Source: Xiphophorus maculatus (taxonomy: Eukaryota; Chordata; Actinopteri; Cyprinodontiformes; Poeciliidae). From it: DNA of 64,000 nucleotides. The stretch spans positions 15,537,015 to 15,601,014 of the forward strand of contig NC_036461.1 of the NCBI RefSeq assembly GCF_002775205.1, written 5' to 3'. Of this stretch, positions 28,118 to 38,733 are shown in pieces; within the stretch, counting starts at the first letter, position 1; each line of letters opens with the position of its first letter. Below the pieces are notes generated by a model. That model did not search any database, was not told the DNA's origin, and was given only the letters and a program-made list of their open reading frames with translations. The translations under genes and the position numbers were made by a program.

Positions 28118-29434
28118 AGTTATCAGATTTTAAAAGATTGTATCAAATGAAAATGTCCATTGTAGGGTGGAAATAACTCTCAGTTCAGCTGGCAAGTGGA
28201 CATTGCCTCTGTGCTGTTGCTGTCACAAAAGCTCAATGGTGAATGAAACAGTTGAGATAAGATATGAGGCCTGCAGAAAGATAATCATTAACAAGGGTTG
28301 AGTAGTGATAGACATTAACATTTTTTTGGTCAAAGTTGGGTTTTATTCAAACTCTAATACAAGACAAAAAATGTCTGTAAAAAAAGTAATCATTTTTTAG
28401 TATGCTAATGTCTGTTTTTATTCTGTGGCCTTTGAACTTTATGAAGCTCATGGCGCATTTAATTGCTTCTCAGAAGTCGGAATGTTTGAATTCCAAGTCA
28501 CTGAGATTAATGGACTCTGAAGATGAAATGATACAAATTCTGAGAAAAAGTTAATTTTCTTAGAAAAACCAACCTCAAAATTCAATTAAATAATTGACTG
28601 TTTATTAAACGCAGGAAATTTGATATGACTAAAAGATGAAAAAGATAGATTACCTGTGAATAACACAAGTAATAAAAACAGCCTTGGACTATTATGAATT
28701 GTTTCAATCAGGCTTATGCTGTAACTTGAATAAATGTATTTTCTTTCTTCTCTAGTGTAGATGTTCAAAGGTGAGTTTGAGATATAGCCACTAGCAGTAA
28801 TTTACATTACTTTCCGAATGTCTCTCTATGTAAAATTCTATTATAATTAAGTTTATATATAGGAATAAAACTTCTTATGTTAGATATTAACAACTGGCTG
28901 AATAACATTCAAATTCAAAAGTACTTTAACGAGCCCAAAGGGAAATTAAATGTTGAAACATGTGTGATATAAAAGTAGATCAACCAGGGCATTTAAACTT
29001 AAATGGAGAAAATAATTTCTTCCACAATCTTCTTTAAAACGGGAGATTCTTACAAGTTCCATTTAAAATGATCCACATTCTATAATTGTGCTTGTGGAAT
29101 ATTTTAAACTAAGATTTTCCCTACAGCTATTCTGCTATGTAAAACAAAACAATTATATTTGTTCTATTTTACAGATTTGAAAAAAAAAAAAAAATTTATG
29201 AAACTAAAGCAAACTAAACAATAAATGCAATAATCACAAAAAAAGAAAGAAAAACTGAATTTCACGGCGAAAGAAAGGCGCTTGTTACCACGGTAACACA
29301 TCTAGCGCACAATAGCGACCTCATCATCCCGCGTCTCAACAAACAAGATGGCGCCTAGTATTCAAAGAAACGATGCAAATTAAAGTGTAACTGTTTTGCT
29401 TTTAGCTGCTGTTTTGGTCAGTGATTGTTAGAAA
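28118..29434. promoter_or_regulatory. Head-to-head intergenic region of mia2 and gemin2
   Basis: About 1.3 kb between divergent start codons. The gemin2-proximal part has a palindromic X-box-like motif GTTACCACGGTAAC (29284-29297) and a YY1-like ACAAGATGGCG (29344-29354). The rest is AT-rich and I see no exon in it. Which transcript each motif serves is not visible from sequence. Confidence 0.5.
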
Positions 29435-31943
29435 ATGAAGTCGGACGTGGAAGAGTTAATGCCGAGGCTGTTGCCGGTGGATTGTGGAGAAGGAACCGAG
29501 GACCTGGACCTCAGTGGACCGCCACGGAACCCCCGAGAATATCTGCGACAGGTCCAGTAGGTTTAGCTCAGTTCACTTTTAATCCAGTCCACCCTGGCCT
29601 TTGTTTACACTTTAGGGTTCTCCCCGCAAACTCAACGCAACTGCTGCCCTTGTTTCATGTGTTTATTCCCTTGTTTTTAAGGCTGGAGGCATCGCTGTGT
29701 CCTGATGTGGTGGTTGCTCAAATCGACCCAAAGAAACTGAAAAAGAAGCAAACAGTCAATGCTTCTGTGAGTGAATGTACACAGTACTGCTCAGATTTAT
29801 TGAAGAATTGGTTAATTATGTTAATAATGCATTCTAATTAGGAAGCTTTACCTGTAGCAAAGAAAAGTATGAAGACAAATGTGATTCTTCTCCCTTTTGT
29901 ACTGTATTCCACAAGTTTTCACACCTCTTGAACCTTTCACTATTTTGTCACGTTGTCTATTTTGTTGGGATTTTATAAGCTGCTTTAAATCTGTTGTTCT
30001 TTGCAAAACCACTAAGGCCAACTCAGACTGGGGAATATCTGTGAACATTAATTCTCAAATATTGCTTCAGCTTTGTAATCAGAAACATTTCTAAGCTTGG
30101 AAATATTATGGCTCTGGCTGTACAGTTGAGGTCATTGTGCTGGTGGAAGGCAAACCTCTGCCTCAGTCTGAAGTCTTTTTCAGCCTATAATGGATGGGTT
30201 GTCTCTTTTTTTCCCCCACTATATATTAATGCACTCCTTTGTTTTTGTCTATCAACCAAAATCCCAATGTTAAAGACTATGCTTTTAACATGATGAGAGA
30301 CGGAAAAGGTCAAAGGGTATGAGCACTTCTACAAGGTATTTTAAGATCTAAAGTAACAGAAGGAACGTGTGTGGTGTGTTGTAGGTAGCAGGGTGCCTTG
30401 CTGCTCCTGTAGGCTTCTGCCCCAGCCTCAGTTGGCAGCAACACCAAGTCAGTAACTTTTCAGACGTCAGGCAGGTATGCAGAAACTCTTCCTTGCACAC
30501 TGTTATTAATTCCTAATCATAAATGGCTATCTCAACACATTTAAATAAGTGATTTATTGTCAAAGACGGACGTTCAAGCATAATTCTTGTGCGTTTCACA
30601 CTTTGTTTAGAGCATCACTAAGAACAGGACACACTGGAGTCATCACATTCTAGATGACAATGTACAGATGGTAAGATGTCTTACAACACCGGTAGGCTAA
30701 GATGCCATTGTGTATTTGAGTTGTTGATCACAGAGTCAGCTTTAAAAGCCTTGAAATATTTGTTTTTTCACAGCCAAAGCTGACAGACGAAAAGGGCTGG
30801 CAGAGGTTTTGTTTAGGAGAGAAGACTTACCTGGGTTCTTCATCATCCGGACTAACAGAGGCAGACCAAGAGCCAGCACTGGACTACAGCAAGGTTATAA
30901 AACTTCTACATTATCTGTAAGATTCAGATTTCCTTAGCAGCCAAAAGAAGTCTGGAAGTAGACAACCCTGAAAAATCTGAGTTTGGGAAAGTGGGAATTA
31001 CTTTTAGCCATGGAGACTATAGTAAAGACTTTAAACCTGCTTACATTTGAGAAAGATTTAATAATATTTAGGTTTGGAAAAAACATTTTTATTTTGGCTC
31101 CACATCAGAAAAAATGCTTAATTGTTTAATGAGAATGTGGGGCTAATTATTTGTTTGCATTCAGGTGGGGTTTCCTCCACTGCTAAGCATCGTCAGCAGA
31201 TTCAATCAGGTAAGTTCAGTGCTCGCCACAGATTCTGACAGTTGAACTCTATTTAGTTTCATCTCCAGGCTCTGTGTCTCTGCAGTCCACGGTGCTGATG
31301 CTGCTGGACATCCTTATCAGCTGGTTTGAAGAGAGAGAATTTGTTCCACAGCTGGTGAGTTTGGCTATTTATTTACTCCAAGGTTCCTAAGCAGGAAAAT
31401 AGCAGGCATGTGACATTACATTGCAATATCCAGTTCTGACCAGGCTGACTGGCTAATTTTTTCAAAATTATTAAGAATTATAGCCCAGCGTCTGCTTCCT
31501 AACTCTTCAACAGGGTCGTTGGTTGTACTCTCTTCTGGCCTGCTTGGAGAAGCCGCTGCTGCCTGAAGCCCACTCCTCCATCCGGCAGCTGGCCAGGAGA
31601 TGTGCCCAGCTCCGTAGCACAATGGTAGGCTTCCTAGCTAGTCACCGCCTAATTTGTCTGTTTTTTTTTTTTCCTTCTGTCTTTAATTTTCTTGAAATCT
31701 TCAACCTCCTCATTGCTTGTTTTAACAGAATAGTCAGGAGGATGAGAACTTGCCTGCACTCAACCTGCTCATCTGTCTTGTTGCAAGGTGACTTCAAAAA
31801 TACCTACTATAGTGACATTTTTGTGACTGCAAACATTTTTACAATTACAAATAGAATCCATTTTTCCCTTTGTGTTATGAGCTCTCTTTTTTTTCATCTG
31901 CAGATACTTTGAACAGGTTGATCTTGCAGACCAGCCAGAGTAA
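29435..31943 (+). CDS. gemin2: Gem nuclear organelle-associated protein 2 (SMN complex)
   Basis: Ten coding exons: 29435-29556, 29682-29766, 30385-30474, 30611-30670, 30774-30893, 31165-31209, 31286-31354, 31514-31624, 31729-31787 and 31904-31943. The sum is 801 bases, 266 residues, against about 280 in human. Landmarks in order: [89 protein letters not shown] and [12 protein letters not shown], all closely matching GEMIN2. The protein binds SMN and holds the pentameric Sm ring during spliceosomal snRNP assembly in the cytoplasm. The chosen ATG gives MKSDVEEL; human has a longer start, and no upstream in-frame ATG is evident. A Tc1 fragment occupies intron 2. Confidence 0.93.
29905..30345. 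mobile_element. Decayed Tc1-like element in gemin2 intron 2
   Basis: Left landmarks TTTCACTATTTTGTCACGTT and TTTTGTTGGGATTTTAT (near 29936-29980) and right landmarks ATCAACCAAAATCCCAAT and GGTCAAAGGGTATGAGCACTT (30250-30332) are the two inverted ends of the same family. The centre (near 30140-30190) resembles transposon interior. Heavily decayed. Confidence 0.65.
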
Positions 31944-32196
31944 ACGGGAAGCTGAACTGTAAACTGACTGATATCAGCACATTGGGACATATTTTGTTCT
32001 CAAGGCTGCATGTGGAAATGGATGAGCATTTTCACACAATATCCCACCAGAGCATCGACAGGAAAGCCAAAAGCAACCCCAAAAGGGCTTGACTGATTTT
32101 TATAAAAAAAAGAAATCCATTTCCATGACCACATTTTTGCAACTGAAGATGTCATCCAGTGAAAGATTATGTAAAATATGTTTTTTGTGTGCATCA

Positions 32197-32202
32197 AATA
32201 AA
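32197..32202 (+). terminator. Polyadenylation signal, gemin2
   Basis: AATAAA about 255 bases after the gemin2 stop codon. Confidence 0.6.
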
Positions 32203-32614
32203 TGGTTTATAGGAAAATGTCTTGTGTGAACATTATCAGCCAGGATCATTTACAAATTACAAGGTCTGGGAAGCACAGAATCATCTTCAATGCTGATGCA
32301 CAACTGACAGGGTTGCAAAGTTTACTCTGTCCTTGGAGTGGCAAATCAGAGCTGCTCTGGTAGGTTTACACCAAGGAAACTTAGGAGAAAACAGCTTCAA
32401 AGTACGACGACAGCCTCTTACTTTACTAAAGACTTACTATACACCAACATTGTAACACTGACATAAACATATAAGTTACTTTTGGATTTGCTACATGTTA
32501 GCTTTCTATCACTGAATACTAAAATTTACTTAAGAAAAAGAGGTAGTTGTACTGAGAATGGTAAAATATTCACTTAATTTATGATTTCAGAAGATAGTTT
32601 ATTGTACTAAGTTT

Positions 32615-32790
32615 TACTAAGGGGCACAAAAGTAAAGAGGACTAAATATAAATGTACACCACACTTTCCAGCCTTATATTTGTGAAAACCCTTGAACCCA
32701 ATTATCAAATTAACTCCTCTTCAAAAATACACACTGCTTTAAATTTTAGGTTGTATTGTAACAAAATGTGAAAATTGTCAAGGGACAAGA
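32615..32790. mobile_element. Tc1-like terminal fragment between gemin2 and pnn
   Basis: AAGTAAAGAGGACTAAATAT, TGTACACCACACTTTCCAG and GTAACAAAATGTGAAAATTG appear in the order expected of one terminus of the decayed Tc1 family. The centre of the end is deleted and no transposase is left. Confidence 0.55.
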
Positions 32791-32888
32791 GTGGAAATTG
32801 AATTTTAATCAGACTGAAACAACAAAAGTAATGTAGAAATACACCCAGAATAAAAACAAACCCAAGATATTCCTGCTTTTATCTCAGC

Positions 32889-32894
32889 TTTATT
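32889..32894 (-). terminator. Polyadenylation signal, pnn
   Basis: Minus-strand AATAAA about 355 bases beyond the pnn stop. Another lies at 33215-33220, only about 30 bases after the stop. Confidence 0.5.
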
Positions 32895-33248
32895 CTAAGC
32901 AGATCTTGTAGTAGAAAAACAAAAAGGTTTAAGAATCAACGTAGTAGGATAAATCACATTTGATTTAAAAGGACGCAGAAGGAACATTTTCTCTTTGAAT
33001 CGTTCCCACACTTGCAGTGAGAACAGCACTCAACCAGAGGAAAACAAAGAACAGAAATAAGCAGTTTTCCACAAATTTTAAACTGGCTACTGACAATCTG
33101 GACTGTAAGAAATCCATCTATTTTAAAACATTTTTGTCAAGAAAAGAAACTGGTGATTTAAAAAGGACAAATGTGTTTAAAAACCGCCACCATGTCAAAG
33201 AAAACAGCTGAAGATTTATTCACCATTCTGGTTATACAGAAGATCACA

Positions 33249-36200
33249 TCAGCGTCTCTTGTCCTTCCTGTCTCCTCTATTTTTATGCTCCCTATCGCTC
33301 CGGGACGGCCTGCCCTTCTTCTCCTCGCTCCTTCTCTTCCTCCTCTCCGCCGAGTCTCTCCCTCCTGACTTCTGTCGACTTCTTTCCTCCTTCTTCTTGT
33401 CTCTGCCTCTATCGGACGGCCTCCTCTTTCGCTTGCCGCCGTCTCGGCTGCGGCTGCTGGACGTCGAGGACGATGAGGACGAAGACGATGACGAGGATCG
33501 GCTGGATCCGGAGGATGAGGAAGAGCTACCGCTGGAGGAGGATCCAGACGAGGAAGAGGAGGAGCTGTTGCTACGACTGCGATGTTTCTTTGCGTCTTTC
33601 TCCTTCTTTCTCCCTCTGCCTTGTTCCTCCCCTTCCTCCTTTGCAGGGGCATCAACCTCCTTAGAATCAGGCAGCTTTTGTGGGCCCTCCTCTTCGTCCT
33701 CCTTTGATTTTCTCTCCTCTGTCTGGTTTTCCGTTGTGGAGTCCTGGACGCTGGACTCTGTAGCCATGTTGTCCTGTGTGGGACTGGTTGGATCCTGAGC
33801 GAGGGCAGCAGAGGCCGTTTGGGGTTCTTGACTTGGAGAGGCGGTCTCCGTCACGGGTGACTGTGCTGCTGGTTCTCCCGCAGCGAGGCTCTGTGGGGGC
33901 TCGTCGCTGGAGTCTGGGACCTCTAGGCTGCTTACAGCTGCTTCACAGCTCTGAACATCTGGAGTCTTTTCTTCTTGGATTTCTGTGGACTCCTGCTTCC
34001 TGTCTGTTTCTACCTCTACCTCCTTACCCTTGTCTTCCTTCTCTACCTCCATCTCCTCTGACTCTGGACTTGCTGCCTTCTCACTCTTCTCCTTCTGCTC
34101 CTCTCCTGCCTCCTCCTTGCTTCCCTCCTCTCTCACCTCCATCACTTCCTCCTCCACCTCTTCTATTTTAACCAACTCCTCTTTCTCCCCCTCCTCAGCA
34201 TCACCCCCTCCTATCTCCTTCTCCCTTTCCTCCTCCTCGTCCTCATCCTCATCCTCGTCTTCCTCCCTCCTGGATTCCCCCCTTTTACCTCTCTGCTTCT
34301 CTACCTGACCTGCTGGCTTACCCTCCGCCGGGCGGTCCATCCTTGAGGCTGAGCTGCCATCCTGGTCGCGGTTCGGCTGGCGCCGGGGACGCGACTCCAT
34401 CTTGCTCAAATGTTCGGCAAATGCCTCACGCCTTTCCTCAAACACAGCTGCACGGACACAAAATTTTATAGGTCAGCGTTATTTAAAGAAAGAACTTGGG
34501 ATTTCTGAAATGTTGTTAGAAGTATTTATCGCCACCACAAAGAAAAAGAGCATCAACTTATAAACCTCAGGGCTTCCTGTACATGCAAATGATCACAGCA
34601 TGCCGCCACACCTTATGAATAAAGTTTAAACATCATGAAACATTAAATTTTACTTTATTTTGGAAAAATCTAAGATGGCTACTGTGTACTGCTCTCAGGG
34701 GTGAAAAAAAAACAACTAATCCCTAATCATATCTTAATTATTACACGGCATCAGTGGCCACCTAAGACTGTGTTCCTATACAACATGTTGTCAGAGATCT
34801 TTTTCAAGAAACCCAAGAAAACAAAATGCTCTAAAAGGCAGGCTGCAAACTGTCCCATTAGTCGTAACGCCGATGTCCACATAAACACAATTTAAAAAGT
34901 CGAACACTGACCATTGAGTTTCTTGGTGGATTCTTCGAGGAGTTTCTGAGTTGCGGAGCACATTTTTCCAGGCCGGTAGAAGATATGAGGCTTGGTTTTG
35001 GTGCGAATGTATTTCACCAGGTGATTATTGTGGCTGTTCCACTCCTCTTGCTATAGTTGGAGGTAAGATGCATAGTTATAGAGCAGTAATTACTGCATCT
35101 CAAGGTTTTTATACTGGTACATCTGTATCAATAAAACTGTGATAACATTTTCTTACCAGCTGAGCCAATTCTACTTTCTGTTCCAGCAGTCTCAGCTCTG
35201 TCTGCTTGGCTCTTCTCTCCTCGAACAGTTCTCGCTTTTCATTCTCTACTTTTTTCCTCTCAGCCTCAGCTTGAACCTCGAGCTTCTGCTCTATCTCTGA
35301 ACGTCGCTTTAGCTGTGATCCAAACAAATGGTAATGAGTTACCAGGAAAGGAACAACTAATGCAACAAGAATCATCCAGTTCTATACTTGCTTTGGGTGT
35401 ATTATTATCAAATTAGACTCGCAGCTCAACAATAGTTTATTTGATCTAAAACAACCATGATAATAATAATAATAATAGTTGCGCACCTTCTCAGATGAGA
35501 CGTTCGATTCTTGCTTGAATTTCTGCAGTGTCCCCATCAGCAGGCCAAACATGCGCCGATTCCTGACATTTAGATCAAAACAATAAATTTTGTTTATATA
35601 TATATATATATATATATTTGATTATATATTATGCTTGTGTTGGCTTACCTCTGTTTCCCCTTTTCATCCATGGTTTGATCCTGAATGAGGTCTCGGCGTG
35701 TTCTCTCCTTGGAGGTAGCTACTACAGATGACTGCAACGCCGGCTAATGATTAGGGAGGAAAAAAAAAACAATATATAAGTCTTTAAAAAAAAAAAAAAG
35801 GAATAAAGACAGTACAGATGTATTTATCCAGTAAAGTTATAATAAAGCTCAGCAAATGTTGCATTTTACTTTTTTGACATCGTCATCGTCCTCGGCGTCA
35901 CTGTCATGACGCACGTCTCTCCTGGCCCTCTGATCACCTGCCAGCCTGCACAAAAATAAACAAATACAGCTAAACAGATCTGCAGCCAGGATTCACACAA
36001 AATAAATACCAAAAATCTGCACATGTCCATAAATTAAGTTGTGTCTAAGACAGTAGAATATGTGAAAAAAGGGTGATGCAAAAAGGCATACATCCTCATC
36101 ACAGCAGTTGAAATCTACCATTAATTAGAAAAGCAACTCTGCAACATAGTGCAAACTAAGTCGGTTCAGTCACAACCGATGGTGTATAAAAAGTTGTCTC

Positions 36201-38158
36201 ATTGCTGAGGTCAGATTCATAAAAATGTACATTACATTTATGTGAGTAAAAACAAAAAGGAGTTTGAGAACAAAAAGGTCATAGCCCTCCCCATCCCGGA
36301 AAGCATATTCATGCAAACCTTGACATCACATACTTCTGTTTACTAACTAAACATAACCATTAGCGAGAGGAAGGGTCAAACTGCTTCAGAGAACTTTTGA
36401 TCTCTGTTTAGATAAATAGCTAAGCAAAAAAAAACAAAACTTTTTTTATCATCTTTTCTGATACTTTTAAGATTTAAACCAGTAAAGTTTCAGTACATTG
36501 TGAGCTCACTTTTGGGGTATTTATAAAAATATTTGACATGAATGCAATGGTCAGTTCATAAAAATAGAATCTCCAGCAAAAAAGGGCAGGGTAAAATATC
36601 TAACTCGAATGAGAGGGATAAGTGAAAATAATGGGCAAACAAACTACCAGAGGGACGGATGATGTAAGCATAAACAAATGGCCAAACTTCGAGTCAAATT
36701 TATTTAAAAAAATGTTGATTGATAACTTTTAGATAGCTTGAATTAAATTCTATGCTTTTATAGACCATGTGGGGGTCCCAGCTCCTTTCCTAACACTGCA
36801 AGCGGGGAGGATCTCAGCTGAAAACACATTAAGCCATGAAGTTCTCACCTCAGCAGAGCTCCTTCGATGTCCCTTTGCTTGGCAGGGGGCCCGCTGCTTC
36901 CCATATCTGAGAGACTGCGTCTGAAAAACATCGCAAAATATTAGGAATAACAAACAGGAGCTTATGTTTTTTTTTTTTAAATAACCACTACTGTTGTGTT
37001 ATTCTACAAACATTTTTCACCACTAGAAAATCACTAAAGGCTTATTCTTTATGGTCACCCTTCCATGTGTAAATGTTAGGATTCAACCCACTTAGAACAG
37101 TCTTTTGAGAGTTTGGGCCCAAATTACGTCAAGCTGATTACGTTCATCTTCAGAAACACTGTTTAATGCCAACCTGAGCAACAGAAATATCAAAATGCAT
37201 ATATAGGGTGAGCAATGTGCTAAATGAGAATGTACTTCTTACACTAATGTTTTGCCCTCTGGGGTGGATTAACTGTTTAAAGTCAGACGACAATAACGCT
37301 CTTTCAGATTAAATAATTTGGTTTGACATACATCTAGTTTGTAAATGTTGCCAACAAACCTACCTACAGGTTTTCACAATCTATTGCTCTTTTTGTACTA
37401 ATTCATTAGTTTTTATTTAAACCTTTCTTTTTCTTCTTTCATAGTTGGGCTGTATAGATGAGGCAAGTTTAATTTAAAATGTCTTGTTTCTACCCCGTCA
37501 GTCATTTTGAATTATTTTTAAATCTGCCCCCTCCCCTCCCTCCGTTATTACCTGAGGAGATTGATTCCTCTGCCTCTACCTCCTCCCAGGCCTACCATGG
37601 GGCCACTGAGCCGACGCAGCTGACCCGGTCTGTAAACATAGAAATTAAAATAGTCAACAAGGAATTGACTCTGCAAACTAGCACCAGCTAAAGGAGAAGA
37701 TTCATTGTTTTGGGAGCTGCTTCGGCCCTACACCAGAAGTAAAGCAAATTTGCGCTATAAAAAAAAAGGAGGTGATATTCTGACGATCGGCTGCTGCCGA
37801 CCAGCAACTCCGCTCTTGTAGATTTAAGATAATAAAAACTTACTGTGTAAACTGCTTTTTACTTTAAATATATAATTAACAGAACAGTTTAAATGGGCAT
37901 GTCGAAACAACAGGGAGGTGGTGTGTGTGCCTGCAGGCTGGCCACCTCCTGCTAACTAAGTTAGCGCACATTCAAGGAAGGTTAATAGCTTCAATAACAA
38001 ACGTTTATCGAATAAAAATGTTCACTGTGTTTATTATTCGCTTACCGTGATTCATTAGGGTCCCGCCCGGTCAGTTTACGAATATTATCCTCCACATTTT
38101 TCAAGTTTTCTTTGGCTTTTTCGAGCTGGTCCTGCAAGCTCCGCACAGCCACCGCCAT
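33249..38158 (-). CDS. pnn: Pinin, splicing- and desmosome-associated protein
   Basis: Nine coding exons on the minus strand: 38046-38158, 37552-37629, 36849-36920, 35870-35945, 35649-35743, 35487-35562, 35157-35312, 34912-35050 and 33249-34447. The sum is 2004 bases, 667 residues, against about 717 in human. The start [20 protein letters not shown], the glycine loop GLGGGRGRG, the central block [18 protein letters not shown] (residues about 147-164), the coiled coil [19 protein letters not shown] (about 187-205) and [14 protein letters not shown] are classic pinin. The last exon (residues 269-667) is a Glu/Lys-rich region, a polyserine stretch (about 555-602) and a basic RS-like tail ending GDRKDKRR, as in human. 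Pinin acts in nuclear speckles with the exon-junction/ASAP-PSAP machinery and was first described at desmosomes. The start codon sits inside a YY1-like AAGATGGCGG motif. Head-to-head with spata7. Confidence 0.95.
35595..35617. repeat. (TA)n microsatellite in a pnn intron
   Basis: Uninterrupted alternating TA dinucleotides, about 23 bases. Confidence 0.9.
35946..36848 (-). other. Largest pnn intron (intron 3)
   Basis: AT-rich intron of about 900 bases. I see no exon, conserved-looking block or mobile element in it. Confidence 0.5.
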
Positions 38159-38733
38159 CTTGCTCTCCAGTTAGCGCGAATCACGTGTGCGTGTCTTTAG
38201 TTTCGCTAGAGTGTCTTCTTCATCTCTATAAACTGGATCTTGCTCTCTGTCGCCGCCTGCTGCTTAAACAAAACCTCGATTTTTGTTCTCCTTGGAGTAT
38301 GTGACCTCAGATGGCGCTGTTCATGCATTTTAAATTGCCTCTGATCTACACTAACACGTTTAGATTAACTTTTTACTATGCGGATTTATTTATTGCATTC
38401 TATATGCGACTGAATCGACAATTAAAGGTTAACTCATATCTTTGGGAAATAAGGGATAAAAGCACGGATTTTGAACAGAATCATTTGGATCTGTGGTAAA
38501 ACCGTAACGATAATGCCTCCCGCTTGGTTCAGCCCCCTCTTACGTATACTGGCGTAATTACGTAGCCCATCTTAGCAACCAGCATGGCGACAGTAAAGCT
38601 TCGCTCAGTGTTTGTTGAAGCTAGTTAGTTAGTACATCATTTTGGCCCGTAAACATGTTCGCATTTGAACAACCAGAGGCTTCTGGATATACCCGACCCC
38701 TGCCGCCATTCCTTTTGAATATATCTGAAGAAA
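38159..38733. promoter_or_regulatory. Head-to-head promoter of pnn and spata7
   Basis: Only about 575 bases separate the two start codons. ATGGCG motifs occur near both: on the minus strand at the pnn start and on the plus strand at 38584. The latter opens a 14-codon frame (MATVKLRSVFVEAS, then stop) that would be an upstream ORF if the spata7 transcript starts above it. TACGTA-type sequences (38541, 38560) resemble CRE half-sites. A shared promoter is inferred from spacing. Confidence 0.6.

Noticed and set aside
33259-34308. Plus-strand Ser/Pro/Asp-rich open frames of up to 179 codons.
   Set aside because: Antisense shadows of the low-complexity last exon of pnn.
38560-38580. An RFX X-box at the spata7 promoter (GTAGCC ... 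AGCAAC).
   Set aside because: The two half-sites are 6 bases apart, wider than the 0-3 bases the factor accepts, so I do not call it despite the ciliary role of the gene.
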